Assembly: GCF_900156315.1 (NCBI RefSeq)
Contig: NZ_FTNI01000006.1
Location: 62,001-126,000 of the forward strand
Direction of reading: 5' to 3'
From: Microbispora rosea
GTDB lineage: Bacteria; Actinomycetota; Actinomycetes; Streptosporangiales; Streptosporangiaceae
DNA: 64,000 bases
Of this stretch, positions 35,985-44,231 are shown one piece after another (the first letter of the stretch is position 1; each line of letters begins with the position of its first letter). Below the pieces are notes generated by a model, which was not told where the DNA came from, did not search any database, and saw only the letters and a list, made by a program, of their open reading frames with translations. The translations under genes were made by a program, and so were the position numbers.

Positions 35985-36845
35985 TCAGACCCGGGCGGAT
36001 CGCAGCGATGCCGTCAGCTCACGCGGAGTGCGCTGAGTGAGGGCCCGCAGTTCGCGGCTGAAGTGCGCCTGGTCGCTGTACCCGGCCCGGACGGCAATCT
36101 CGGCGAGGCCACGGCTACGGTCGGCGAGCAGTCCGAGGGCGCGCTCGAACCGGAAGATCCGAGCGACGGTCTTGGGTGGCAGCCCCACCTGCTGGCCGAA
36201 CCTGCGTTCCAGGTGGCGGCGGCTCCAGCCGATCTGTTCGGCCAGGACGGCGATCGGCGTGGCGCCGGCGCCGGACTTCAGCCGCTGCCACGCCCACCGT
36301 ACGGCGGGATCAGGCGCCGGGCCGGCCGCGACGCGGGCGGTGAGGGCGGCGTTGAGGATGTCGAACCGCCGCCTCCAATCGGGCGCGGCGGCCAACCGCT
36401 CGGTCAGGTGGGCGGCGTTCGTACCGAGCAGCGCCGCCATGTCCACGAGTTCGTTGCTGATCGCATTCATGGGCAGCCCAAGCAGCGAGTAGGCCCGTAG
36501 CGGGCTCAGCCGGACCTCTACCCCGTACTGGAGCCCGCTGTGCCCGGTGACCGCCACCCGGTCATGCAGGGCCGCGACCAAGCAGGCGCTGGACCCGCCC
36601 TCCCCGCCACGAGGAGGGCGAGGCAGTTGGATCGGATTCCCGAATGTGATCAACATGACCACATCGCTGGAGGGGAGCTCACGGCGCCATAGCGTGGTGG
36701 TCAGCCGCTCCCGATAGCCGGTGTAGCCGCCCACAGTGGCCACTCCCTTGGCCCTGATCACCTCGTACTCGGCCGGACCCGGCCCTGGGACGATGCCTGG
36801 GACACCCACAGCGATCTCCTTCTCGTCTCGACTGCCATTCTTCAT
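35985..36845 (-). CDS. AraC-family transcriptional regulator
   Basis: A 286-residue regulator. The N-terminal sensor (about 25-180) has an arginine/proline loop and LPMNAISNELVDMAALLG as the inter-domain helix region. The DNA-binding part has IAVLAEQIGWSRRHLERRF and LAEIAVRAGYSDQAHFSREL, the two HTH units; this resembles the DUF6597/AraC proteins of actinobacteria. ATG 36845 is used because the frame farther upstream is antisense to a transposase remnant. It stands next to the VOC/SRPBCC pair and may control it. Confidence 0.8.
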   Translation of the reverse strand: MKNGSRDEKEIAVGVPGIVPGPGPAEYEVIRAKGVATVGGYTGYRERLTTTLWRRELPSSDVVMLITFGNPIQLPRPPRGGEGGSSACLVAALHDRVAVTGHSGLQYGVEVRLSPLRAYSLLGLPMNAISNELVDMAALLGTNAAHLTERLAAAPDWRRRFDILNAALTARVAAGPAPDPAVRWAWQRLKSGAGATPIAVLAEQIGWSRRHLERRFGQQVGLPPKTVARIFRFERALGLLADRSRGLAEIAVRAGYSDQAHFSRELRALTQRTPRELTASLRSARV

Positions 36846-36879
36846 GCCAGACGTAGTCGCGCCTTGCAGGTGCTCATAG

Positions 36880-37263
36880 GCCGCCATCGCCGACCTCGGC
36901 TTCGTCGGCCTGGACGACGAACCGGCTAACCTCGCGATCATCACCGGCCGCAAGGCCGCCCGCAACAAACCCCTCACCCCTGCGCAGAAGCAGGTCAACC
37001 AGCTGATCAGCGTCGAACGCGCACCCGTCGAGCACGGCTTCGCCGACCTGAAGGGCTGGCGCATCCTCACCAAGCTCCGTCTGGACGCCGCCCAGGCCAC
37101 CAAGCTGCTGCGCGCCCTGCTCGTGCTGACCACCCACGAGATCAACCGCTGGCGGATGATCTTGGGCCATGATTACGGCCTCAAGCCAGGGAGAGCATCC
37201 CCAACCGAACTCACACAAGGCCTTCTACCTGGGACTTCAGGATGGAACAAGCCCAATGAGTGA
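36880..37263 (+). pseudogene. C-terminal fragment of an IS5-like DDE transposase
   Basis: The plus frame from 36880 (in-frame TAG at 36877-36879 just before) to TGA 37261-37263 encodes a transposase tail: LGFVGLDDEPANLAI, NQLISVERAPVEHGFADLKGW and ILTKLRLDAAQATKLLRAL. ERAPVEHGFADLK holds the last Glu of the DDE triad in DDE_Tnp_4-type IS5 relatives. The first two catalytic Asp residues are missing. The last 25 residues look non-conserved. It is a decayed element abutting the AraC gene start. Confidence 0.75.
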
Positions 37264-37463
37264 GGCGGCACCGCGCTGACACTGCCCTCCTGGCCGACCA
37301 GGTGCAGGTGATCTTGACCGAGTACCACGAGTTATCTGTCGATGCCGGCGCTGGCAGGCGCTCTACCGGCCGGTCGCGCCTATGGCGACGGTCAGGACGA
37401 GCTTCGCCGGCGAACGGCGGACTGAGACGATCCGAAGGAGCTGCCAAGAGCGCGATTGCAGGT

Positions 37464-38231
37464 TCAGCTCAGCCGGGCGTGCGCGTAGGCGGTCATGGCA
37501 TCGCACATGTACTCGGCCAGGCCTTCGGCGACCCGCTCGTAGTTCGCCCGGAACTGCTCCTCCTGCGCCTGCATCCGGGCCAGGTGTAGATACTGCGCCG
37601 CGGTCGGCGTCCAGGACTCACTCAGGTGCCGATAGTGGACGTCGAGCTCGGCGAAGACCTGCGGGGCGTCGACGGGGGTGCCGGCGAGCATGTGCTCGGC
37701 CATCCGTATCATCCCTGCCGTCGCCTCCCGCTGCATCTGCTCCAGCTCCTGTGGAGTGCGGCTGGCCAGGAGCTCCTTCTGCCCGCTCTGCTGCCACTGC
37801 TCCGGCCACCGCTCGCGGGCGTCGGCCGCGTACCGTGCACCGTCGAATCCCTCGAACAGGTTCTCCGGTCTGCTGATCTTGGACATGGTCGTCTTCCCTT
37901 CGTTCTGCTGAAGTTCGGCGATGGTGCGCTCCACCATGCGGGCAACCTCGTCCAGCCGGTCACGCTCCGCCAGCACGCGCTGGTGGTGCTCACGCAGCGC
38001 TGCGATGGGGTCGGTGTGCCGCTCGACGATCTCCTTGATCTCGGCCAGGCCGAGGCCCAGCTCACGCAGCACCAGAACCTGCTGCAAGCGCAGCAACTGG
38101 TTCTCCTCGTAGTAGCGGTAGCCGTTCCCGCCGACCCGTGCAGGCAGCAGCAGACCGATCTCGTCGTAGTGGCGCAGCGTCCGAGACGTCACTCCCGACA
38201 TCTGGGCCACCTGCGCGATCGACCATGCCAT
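37464..38231 (-). CDS. MerR-family regulator with C-terminal TipAS domain (TipA-like)
   Basis: A 255-residue regulator. MAWSIAQVAQMSGVTSRTLR (residues 1-20) and HYDEIGLLLPARVGGNGYRYY form the MerR winged HTH; a coiled-coil dimerisation helix follows (about 75-110); the C-terminal part (about 125-250) matches TipAS with FEGFDGARYAADARERWPEQW and YLHLARMQAQEEQFRANYERV. TipAL of Streptomyces binds thiopeptide antibiotics and activates its own promoter. A promoter with 19-nt spacer upstream supports autoregulation. The 200-nt stretch downstream to the transposase fragment shows no gene. Confidence 0.85.
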   Translation of the reverse strand: MAWSIAQVAQMSGVTSRTLRHYDEIGLLLPARVGGNGYRYYEENQLLRLQQVLVLRELGLGLAEIKEIVERHTDPIAALREHHQRVLAERDRLDEVARMVERTIAELQQNEGKTTMSKISRPENLFEGFDGARYAADARERWPEQWQQSGQKELLASRTPQELEQMQREATAGMIRMAEHMLAGTPVDAPQVFAELDVHYRHLSESWTPTAAQYLHLARMQAQEEQFRANYERVAEGLAEYMCDAMTAYAHARLS

Positions 38232-38287
38232 GACCGGCTCACCCGTCCTTGTCCATCGCCGAGCCGGTGCTTCCCGGCTCATTCACG

Positions 38288-38318
38288 ACCGTAGAAGTTG
38301 ACGTAACGAGAAGGTCAA
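38288..38318 (-). promoter_or_regulatory. MerR-type promoter with 19-nt spacer
   Basis: On the minus strand TTGACC (38318-38313) and TACGGT (38293-38288) are separated by 19 nt, the over-long spacer typical for MerR-family activation by DNA untwisting. A short GTT-N5-AAC dyad lies in the spacer. It precedes the TipA-like gene by 56 nt and fits autoregulation. Confidence 0.5.
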
Positions 38319-38720
38319 GAGTGATCAGGGCCGGAGTGATCGGTGTTCTGGATGGGCAACGCACGCAGCAGAGCATCGCCGTGCTTGAACGCATCGGTGT
38401 TCCCGAGATCGGGTACGGCGATCTACGCGAAGTCGGACGAGGCATCCGGGAGAACAGCCCCAGCGCCGCGCAACTCTGCGGCAACTGCGGAGATCGCAAG
38501 GTCGCCATATCGCCCACGGGCGATGTTTGGCCCTGTGTCTTCTCCCGATGGCTGCCCGCCGGCAACGTTCGGGAGACCCCTCGTGGATATCCTCATGCGC
38601 AGGACGTTCGCGCAGATCACAGGCGAACTGCAAGCGGAGTTCGCGGTATGCATGGCTAAGCCATGCCGACTGGACCCATGCGGCCCGGACTGTAGCCCGT
38701 CAGGTAAACCCGCGCTGAGC
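38319..38720 (+). pseudogene. Truncated, frameshifted radical SAM/SPASM protein tail
   Basis: The plus strand encodes RAGVIGVLDGQRTQQSIAVL, YGDLREVGRGIRE, then LCGNCGDRKVAISPTGDVWP and CVFSRWLPAGNVRETP, which is the end of a radical SAM enzyme plus its SPASM iron-sulfur domain. At 38577-38582 the frame changes; the next frame continues with LVDILMRRTFAQITGEL and the Cys-rich MAKPCRLDPCGPDCSPS. The N-terminal CxxxCxxC radical SAM core is missing. So it is 5'-truncated and frameshifted. In actinobacteria such proteins usually mature RiPP precursors. No precursor peptide was found beside it. Confidence 0.7.
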
Positions 38721-38796
38721 GAACCGGCGACTATCCAAACCTTGTGCATCCGGTACGCGCTCACGCTGCCCAACTTCTCCAGCCCGCCCGGAGGCG

Positions 38797-39531
38797 ATGA
38801 ACGTGCTTCTCACCCGACTGCGCACTCGCCAACCCCCGGAAGGCTGGTCAGCCGCACTACCAGCCGTCTCCTACATTGCCGAACACGGGCTCACCTTGAC
38901 CGCTCCCGTCACGTTCCTCATCGGGGAAAACGGGTCCGGCAAGTCTACGATCATGGAAGCCATCGCCGACGTCTGCGGCATCAACTCAGCCGGAGGCAAA
39001 GCCGGAACACGATACGCCAGCACCGGTCCGGCGACACCACTTGGAGAGATCACCGACGCCGAACTCACCACCGCCGGTCTGCGCCTCCTTCACGGCCCTC
39101 GCACCAAACGGCGAGCGTTCTTCTTCCGAGCCGAAACCCTCTTCAACCTCGGCCAGAACGTATCCGGGCGACTCGGATTCTGGGAGGAGGACCTGACCGA
39201 GCAATCCCACGGCGAAGGCTTCCTCACCGTCTTGGAACGCATGGTGTCCGGCGCTGGGCTCTACCTCATGGACGAGCCCTAGGCCGCCCTGTCATTCCAC
39301 TCCTGCCTAACCCTGCTTGGCCTCTTCAACCGCGTCGCGCGTCAAGGCGGCCAGATCATCTGTGCGACACACTCACCCATCCTCGCGAGCCTGCCCGGTG
39401 CCCAGATCCTTGAGCTAGGCCAACACGGCATCCGCGCATGCGAGTGGGAGAAGCTCCAGTTGGTTGACCACTGGCGTCGCTTCCTGGCAAAGCCCGACTT
39501 CTACCTACGGTACGCACTCGACACGGACTAA
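38797..39531 (+). pseudogene. AAA-family (ABC-like) ATPase gene interrupted by one amber codon at Walker B
   Basis: The frame runs from ATG 38797 to TAA 39529-39531 with only one stop inside, TAG 39280-39282. Without it a 244-residue ATPase is encoded: Walker A FLIGENGSGKSTIMEAI, FFFRAETLF in the Q-loop region, a SHGEGFL signature, Walker B LYLMDEP, then AALSFHSCL and CATHSPILA (switch His). The amber codon stands exactly where relatives have the catalytic Glu of DEPEAALS (GAG to TAG). The product of translation up to the stop (161 residues) cannot hydrolyse ATP. The overlap with the SPASM remnant suggests a former shared operon. Confidence 0.8.
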
Positions 39532-39640
39532 CCGCAGAAGTCGCCTCCGGCGGGGGGCTCCTGCTCTGGGATGGAGGAGCCGCGCACGGTACTACATCTG
39601 AGACAAGAGCCGCTGCATCGGAGGGCGGACGGGAGATCGC

Positions 39641-40288
39641 TCAGGGCGTCCAGAGGGGCTCGGGGATCTCGAATCCGACCGGCTCGCCCCACTGGTTGCG
39701 GAACGACACCTCGTGGACGGGCCGGCGCGGGGCCACGCCCCACCGGCCGGTCGGATAGCCGAAGGTCACGGTGCAGGCCACCTGCCAGCCCTTGCCCTCG
39801 GGAACGCCGAGGATCCGTAGGGTCTCCTCGCGGTGGAACAACCCCAGCACGGTGGTCAGCGCGCTGCCCACCCCGAACGCGCGGGCGGCGAGCTGGGCGC
39901 TCCAGACCGAGGGGTAGATGGAGCCGCCGCTGGAGTCGTTGCGGGTGAAGGCGAACAGCATCAGGGGATAGGACTCGAAGTGGTCCGCCAGGTGCTGGGC
40001 CGACCGCATGACGTTGAGCGTGCGGGTGTCGCCGGTCGCCTCGGCCCGCTCGCGCATCGGCTTGTAGTGCGTCTCGAACAGGACGCCGAGCGCCTTCCGG
40101 TAGAGCGGCCCGAGCTGCTTCTTCACCTCGGGGTCGTCCACCAGCAGGAACCGCCAGCCCTGGGTGTTGCCCGGGCTGGGGGCGCGGACGGCGGCGTCCA
40201 GGATGCGTTCCTGCACCTCCATCGGGATCGGGTCGGGCTTGACCCGCCGCATGGCGCGGGTCGTGTAGAGGGCCTCGAAAAGGTCCAT
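39641..40288 (-). CDS. Nitroreductase-family FMN-dependent oxidoreductase
   Basis: A 215-residue flavoprotein. TTRAMRRVKPDPIPMEVQERI is the FMN-phosphate binding N-terminus, RAPSPGNTQGWRFLLVDD the second FMN motif, and the middle has SVWSAQLAARAFGVGSALTT. The enzyme is expected to be a cytosolic dimer using NAD(P)H; substrate unknown. ATG 40288 stands directly before the FMN motif. The 178-nt gap to the CaiB gene is a G-run-rich stretch without a gene. Confidence 0.85.
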   Translation of the reverse strand: MDLFEALYTTRAMRRVKPDPIPMEVQERILDAAVRAPSPGNTQGWRFLLVDDPEVKKQLGPLYRKALGVLFETHYKPMRERAEATGDTRTLNVMRSAQHLADHFESYPLMLFAFTRNDSSGGSIYPSVWSAQLAARAFGVGSALTTVLGLFHREETLRILGVPEGKGWQVACTVTFGYPTGRWGVAPRRPVHEVSFRNQWGEPVGFEIPEPLWTP

Positions 40289-40466
40289 GTGCGGGAAACT
40301 CCTCGATCGTCACGGGGAACGGGAAGCAGGGGGACAGGGAGCAGGGGGGCGGAGCAGGGGACAGCCGGCGCCGTGAGGGGGCGGGGGCGGGCCGGAACGG
40401 CCGGGGGAGCCGGTCAGGCCGGTCGGGCCGGAACAGTCGAGGGAGCGGGATAGGGGCGGGAGCCGG
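40289..40466. other. G-rich intergenic stretch
   Basis: No gene is visible. The plus strand carries many runs of 3-6 G around 40325-40410 (GGGGGACAGGGAGCAGGGGG type, imperfectly repeated), which could form G-quadruplexes. It lies downstream of the racemase-like gene and upstream of the nitroreductase gene, both of which are on the minus strand. Confidence 0.5.
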
Positions 40467-41585
40467 TCAGGCGAGCACGCCGGCGGCGCGCAGGGCCTTC
40501 GCCTCGTCGCCGGGCAGGCCCCAGGCGCTCAGGTCGTGCAGCCGGGTGGCCGGGGACAGGTCGCCGCGCGGCACGCCGGCCAGCCGGGGCGCGGGCGCGG
40601 CCTGCGGCAGCCCCTCGACCTCCACGAACGTGCCGCGCGCCTGGTTGTGCGGATGCCGGACGGCCTCGCGCGGATCGAGCACCGGGGACACGCAGGCGTC
40701 GGACCCTTCGAAGACCGCCTCCCACTCGGCCCGCGTACGCGACCGGAAGGCCCCGGTCAGCCGCTCCCTGATGGCCGGCCAGTTCGCCGGGTCGTCGCGG
40801 CCGGGCATGTCGTCGATGCCCATCCTGGCGAGCATCTCCGCCCAGAACTGCGGCTCCAGGGCGCCCACGGCCAGGTAGCCGCCGTCGGCCGTCTCGTAGG
40901 TGTCGTACATGGGGGCGCCGGTGTCGAGGACGTTGGTGCCGCGCGGGCCCCAGTGGCCGGAGTGCACCCCGCCGTAGAACATCGAGAACAGCAGCGCCGC
41001 GCCGTCGACCATCGCGGCGTCGACCACCCGGCCGCGTCCGGTGCGCTCGCGCTCCAGCAGCGCCAGCAGCACGCCGTATGCCAGCATGAGGCCGCCGCCG
41101 GCGAAGTCGCCGAGGATGTTGATCGGCGGGGTGGGCTTGCCGCCCGCGCGGCCCAGCATCGACAGCACCCCGGCGATCGCGATGTAGTCGATGTCGTGCC
41201 CGGCGGTGGAGGCGAGCGGGCCGTCCTGTCCCCAGCCGGTCATGCGGCCGTAGACCAGTCGCCCGTTCACCGCGTGGAGGTCGGCGGGCCCGATGCCGAG
41301 CCGTTCGGCGACGCCGGGCCGGAACACCTCGATCACCACGTCGGCCCGCCCGGCCAGCCGCTTGAAGGCGGCGACGCCCTCCGGCGACTTCAGATCGAGG
41401 CCGATCGTGCGCTTGCCGCGGTCCATCACGTCGCGGCGCGGGACGTCGCTCACGGCCTTCACCCGGTCGACGCGCAGCACCTCGGCGCCGTGGTCGGCCA
41501 GCATCATCCCGGCGAACGGCCCGGGCGCGAGACCGGCCAGCTCCAGCACCCGGATCCCCGCCAGCGGCCCCCGCGACTCCTCCAT
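40467..41585 (-). CDS. CaiB/BaiF family CoA enzyme, probable alpha-methylacyl-CoA racemase
   Basis: A 372-residue class III CoA-transferase-fold protein. LAGIRVLELAGLAPGPFAGM and DLKSPEGVAAFKRL are family motifs. GHDIDYIAIAG (H130) and NILGDFAGGG (D160) match the His126/Asp156 catalytic pair of Mycobacterium tuberculosis MCR, an alpha-methylacyl-CoA racemase; formyl-CoA-type transferases differ here. The expected reaction is (2R)/(2S)-methylacyl-CoA epimerisation, needed to degrade methyl-branched acids. It is divergent from the 2-hydroxyacid dehydrogenase gene, with a possible TetR-type site between them, and stands at the edge of the branched-lipid block. Confidence 0.85.
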   Translation of the reverse strand: MEESRGPLAGIRVLELAGLAPGPFAGMMLADHGAEVLRVDRVKAVSDVPRRDVMDRGKRTIGLDLKSPEGVAAFKRLAGRADVVIEVFRPGVAERLGIGPADLHAVNGRLVYGRMTGWGQDGPLASTAGHDIDYIAIAGVLSMLGRAGGKPTPPINILGDFAGGGLMLAYGVLLALLERERTGRGRVVDAAMVDGAALLFSMFYGGVHSGHWGPRGTNVLDTGAPMYDTYETADGGYLAVGALEPQFWAEMLARMGIDDMPGRDDPANWPAIRERLTGAFRSRTRAEWEAVFEGSDACVSPVLDPREAVRHPHNQARGTFVEVEGLPQAAPAPRLAGVPRGDLSPATRLHDLSAWGLPGDEAKALRAAGVLA

Positions 41586-41624
41586 CCGAACCCTCCTCAG
41601 AGCGGCATCACTTCACGCGCTTAG

Positions 41625-41647
41625 TAGAACATGTTTCTGTAGACATG
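41625..41647. promoter_or_regulatory. Candidate operator between racemase and dehydrogenase genes
   Basis: TAGAACATGTTTCT (41625-41638) matches the mycobacterial KstR consensus TNNAACNNGTTNNA in all but the last base. It overlaps CATGT-N8-ACATG (41630-41647), another dyad, and a direct repeat GTAGA(A)CATG. It lies 40 nt from the racemase start and 14-36 nt from the dehydrogenase start, so it could control both. Confidence 0.4.
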
Positions 41648-41660
41648 CGAGACTGCGCCG

Positions 41661-42650
41661 GTGACGTGGAATGTTCTCGCGCTGCCCCCGCTCCCCGAGG
41701 ACGCGGTGCGCGGCCTGCTCGCCGACCTCGACGGCCGCGCCGAGGTGCGCGTACCCGCCCGCCACGACCGCGCGGCGCTGCTGGACGCGCTGCCCGAGGC
41801 CGAGATCGTCGTCGGCGACTGGAGCGGGGCCCTGGCCCTCGACTCGGAGGCCGTGCGGCTGGCGCCGCGCCTGGCGTTCGTGCAGCAGCCGTCGGTCGGC
41901 GTGGACGGGCACGACCTGGAGGCGCTGGCCCGCGCCGGGGTGCCCCTCGCCAACACCGCGGGGGTGAACGCCGCCGCGGTGGCCGAATGGTGCCTGGCCG
42001 CCGCGCTGTCGCTGCTGCGCCACCTCGCCGACGGTGACAGGGCCATGCGGGCGGGGGAGTGGCCGCAGTTCGCCTACCAGCGCCGCGAGCTGGCCGGATG
42101 CGTCGTGGGAGTGATCGGCTTCGGGCCGGTCGGCGCGGCCTGCGCTCGGCTGTTCCGCGCGCTCGGCTGCCGGGTCTCCTACTGGTCGCGCACGCCCAGG
42201 CACGAGGCGTACGGCGCGGCCTACCTGGACCTCGACGCGCTGGTGGCGGGCAGCGACGTGCTCGTCCTGGCCGTGGCGCTCGCGCCGGAGACCCGCGGGC
42301 TGATCGACGCGGAGAGGATCGCCCGCATGCCCAAGGGGTCGGTGCTGGTCAACGCGGCCAGGGGCGGGGTGGTCGACCGGGCGGCGCTGCTGGCCGCGCT
42401 GGAGTCCGGTCACCTCGCCGGCGCGGCGCTGGACGTGTACGACAGCGAGCCCCCGGCGCCGGACGACCCGCTGCGCTCCTGCCCGCAGGTCCTGCTGTCG
42501 CCGCACGCCGCGGGGGTGACGCCCGAGGCGACGACCCGGCTGATCCGGTGTGTGCTTGACAACATCACCGCCGCGACGGACGGCCGTCCGGTCGTCAACG
42601 TGGTCAACGGCGCCGATCCGCTCGTTCGCCGACGTTCGCCCAGGTTATGA
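41661..42650 (+). CDS. D-2-hydroxyacid dehydrogenase family protein
   Basis: A 329-residue NAD-dependent dehydrogenase. The dinucleotide motif is GVIGFGPVGAACARLF (about 146-161), the catalytic Arg is in NAARGGVVDRAAL, Glu in the LDVYDSEPPAPDDPL loop, and His in LLSPHAAGVT. The substrate is a D-2-hydroxy/2-keto acid, not defined. GTG 41661 directly precedes the conserved N-terminus. It might reduce 2-keto acids from alpha-oxidation of branched acids, but this is only context. Confidence 0.85.
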   Translation: MTWNVLALPPLPEDAVRGLLADLDGRAEVRVPARHDRAALLDALPEAEIVVGDWSGALALDSEAVRLAPRLAFVQQPSVGVDGHDLEALARAGVPLANTAGVNAAAVAEWCLAAALSLLRHLADGDRAMRAGEWPQFAYQRRELAGCVVGVIGFGPVGAACARLFRALGCRVSYWSRTPRHEAYGAAYLDLDALVAGSDVLVLAVALAPETRGLIDAERIARMPKGSVLVNAARGGVVDRAALLAALESGHLAGAALDVYDSEPPAPDDPLRSCPQVLLSPHAAGVTPEATTRLIRCVLDNITAATDGRPVVNVVNGADPLVRRRSPRL

Positions 42651-42835
42651 CGGTTTACCCTGTTACGGCAGGGGCGGCGGAGGCGATGAAAAAGGGCAGG
42701 ATACGATCTACGCCGACGGGGCGCCGCGGGAATTCCAGATAGTTTTCGCGGGCGTAACGTGTCTACTCTGGTCTGCGTTCCCCTCCGGGGATAGCGTGCC
42801 AAGAGCCGATCTCTACGATCCATGGGGGTGGTGTC

Positions 42836-44206
42836 ATGCCAGAGCGCACGGCCAGTATGACCGCCCATAGCAAGGCCGTCGAGCAGATCAGGGACTCCTA
42901 CGCGGCCATACCCGAGGACTCCGCGCCCCGGCTGGCCAAGGCCACGACGAACCTGTTCCGCTTCCGCGCGCCGGCCAAGACGGCCACGCTGTCCGCCCGC
43001 GATCTGGACCAGGTCATCCACGTGGACCCGGTGTCCATGACGGCCGAGGTCCAGGGCATGACGACGTACGAGAACCTGGTGGACGCAACGCTGCCGCACG
43101 GGCTCATGCCGTACGTGGTGCCGCAGCTCAAGACGATCACGCTGGGCGGCGCGGTCACGGGCCTCGGCATCGAGTCGACGAGCTTCAAGGACGGCCTGCC
43201 GCACGAGTCGGTCGAGGAACTGGAGATCCTCACCGGCGACGGGCGGATCGTGGTGGCCCGGGCCGACAACGAGTACGCGGACCTGTTCCACGCGTTCCCC
43301 AACTCCTACGGCACGCTCGGCTACGCGCTGCGGATCCGCATCAAGCTGGCCAGGGTGAAGCCGTACGTCAAGCTGACGCACATCCGCTTCAGCGACGCCG
43401 ACAAGTGCATGCTCGCCATGCAGGAGATCTGCGAGAGCCGCGAGCACGACGGCGAGCAGATCGACTTCGTCGACGGCACGTTCTTCGGCCCCGGCGAGCT
43501 GTACATCACGGTGGGCTCGTTCTCCGACCGGGCGCCCTACACGTCCGACTACACCGGCATGCGGATCTACTACCAGTCGATCCGCAGCCGTGTCCGCGAC
43601 TGGCTGACCGTGCGCGACTACCTGTGGCGCTGGGACACCGACTGGTTCTGGTGCTCGCGCGCCTTCGGCGTGCAGCAGCCGCTGGTCCGCTCGCTGCTGC
43701 CGCGCCGCTACCTGCGGTCGGACGTCTATCGCAAGCTCGTCGGCCTCGACCAGAGGTACGGCGTGACCGCCCGGATCGACCGCTGGCGGAACAACCCCGT
43801 GCACGAGTCGGTCATCCAGGACGTCGAGGTGCCGATCGAGCGCGGCGCCGAGTTCCTGGAGGTCTTCCACGACAAGGTCGGCATGACCCCGGTGTGGATG
43901 TGCCCGCTCAAGGCGACCGGCGAGTGGGCGCTCTACCCGCTGGAGCCCGGCCGCCTGTACGTGAACTTCGGTTTCTGGGGCATGGTTCCGCTGCCGCGCG
44001 GCCAGTACGACGGGTACTACAACCGGTTGATCGAGCGGGCGGTGCATTCGCTCGACGGCCACAAGTCGCTGTACTCCACCTCTTTCTACGAGCGGGAGGA
44101 GTTCTGGCGGCTCTACAACGGAGACGCCTACTGGCCGGTCAAAAGCGCCTATGACCCGGGCGGCCGGCTGCTGGACCTCTATGACAAATGCGTCAGAGGC
44201 CGGTAG
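42836..44206 (+). CDS. tmsA: FAD-binding oxidoreductase, TmsA-like (10-methylene fatty acid reductase)
   Basis: A 456-residue flavoprotein with a PCMH-type FAD domain: LKTITLGGAVTGLGIESTSF with the FAD pyrophosphate loop, KDGLPHESVEELEILTGDG, and FPNSYGTLGYALRIRI. The C-terminal half resembles DHCR24/Rv0449c-type proteins. In mycobacteria and corynebacteria TmsA reduces the 10-methylene acyl chain made by TmsB to a 10-methyl chain. The gene immediately behind encodes a TmsB-like enzyme, which strongly supports the assignment. ATG 42836 has GGGGGTGG 4-11 nt upstream. TACTCT at 42764-42769 is a possible -10 box; the 185-nt leader region has no other visible gene. Confidence 0.8.
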   Translation: MPERTASMTAHSKAVEQIRDSYAAIPEDSAPRLAKATTNLFRFRAPAKTATLSARDLDQVIHVDPVSMTAEVQGMTTYENLVDATLPHGLMPYVVPQLKTITLGGAVTGLGIESTSFKDGLPHESVEELEILTGDGRIVVARADNEYADLFHAFPNSYGTLGYALRIRIKLARVKPYVKLTHIRFSDADKCMLAMQEICESREHDGEQIDFVDGTFFGPGELYITVGSFSDRAPYTSDYTGMRIYYQSIRSRVRDWLTVRDYLWRWDTDWFWCSRAFGVQQPLVRSLLPRRYLRSDVYRKLVGLDQRYGVTARIDRWRNNPVHESVIQDVEVPIERGAEFLEVFHDKVGMTPVWMCPLKATGEWALYPLEPGRLYVNFGFWGMVPLPRGQYDGYYNRLIERAVHSLDGHKSLYSTSFYEREEFWRLYNGDAYWPVKSAYDPGGRLLDLYDKCVRGR

Positions 44207-44231
44207 GCGTCGTTACGTCGGGAGAGGTGCA

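Noticed and set aside
36846..37145. Longer N-terminus of the AraC-type regulator
   Set aside because: This part is antisense to the conserved transposase tail and shows no regulator motif.
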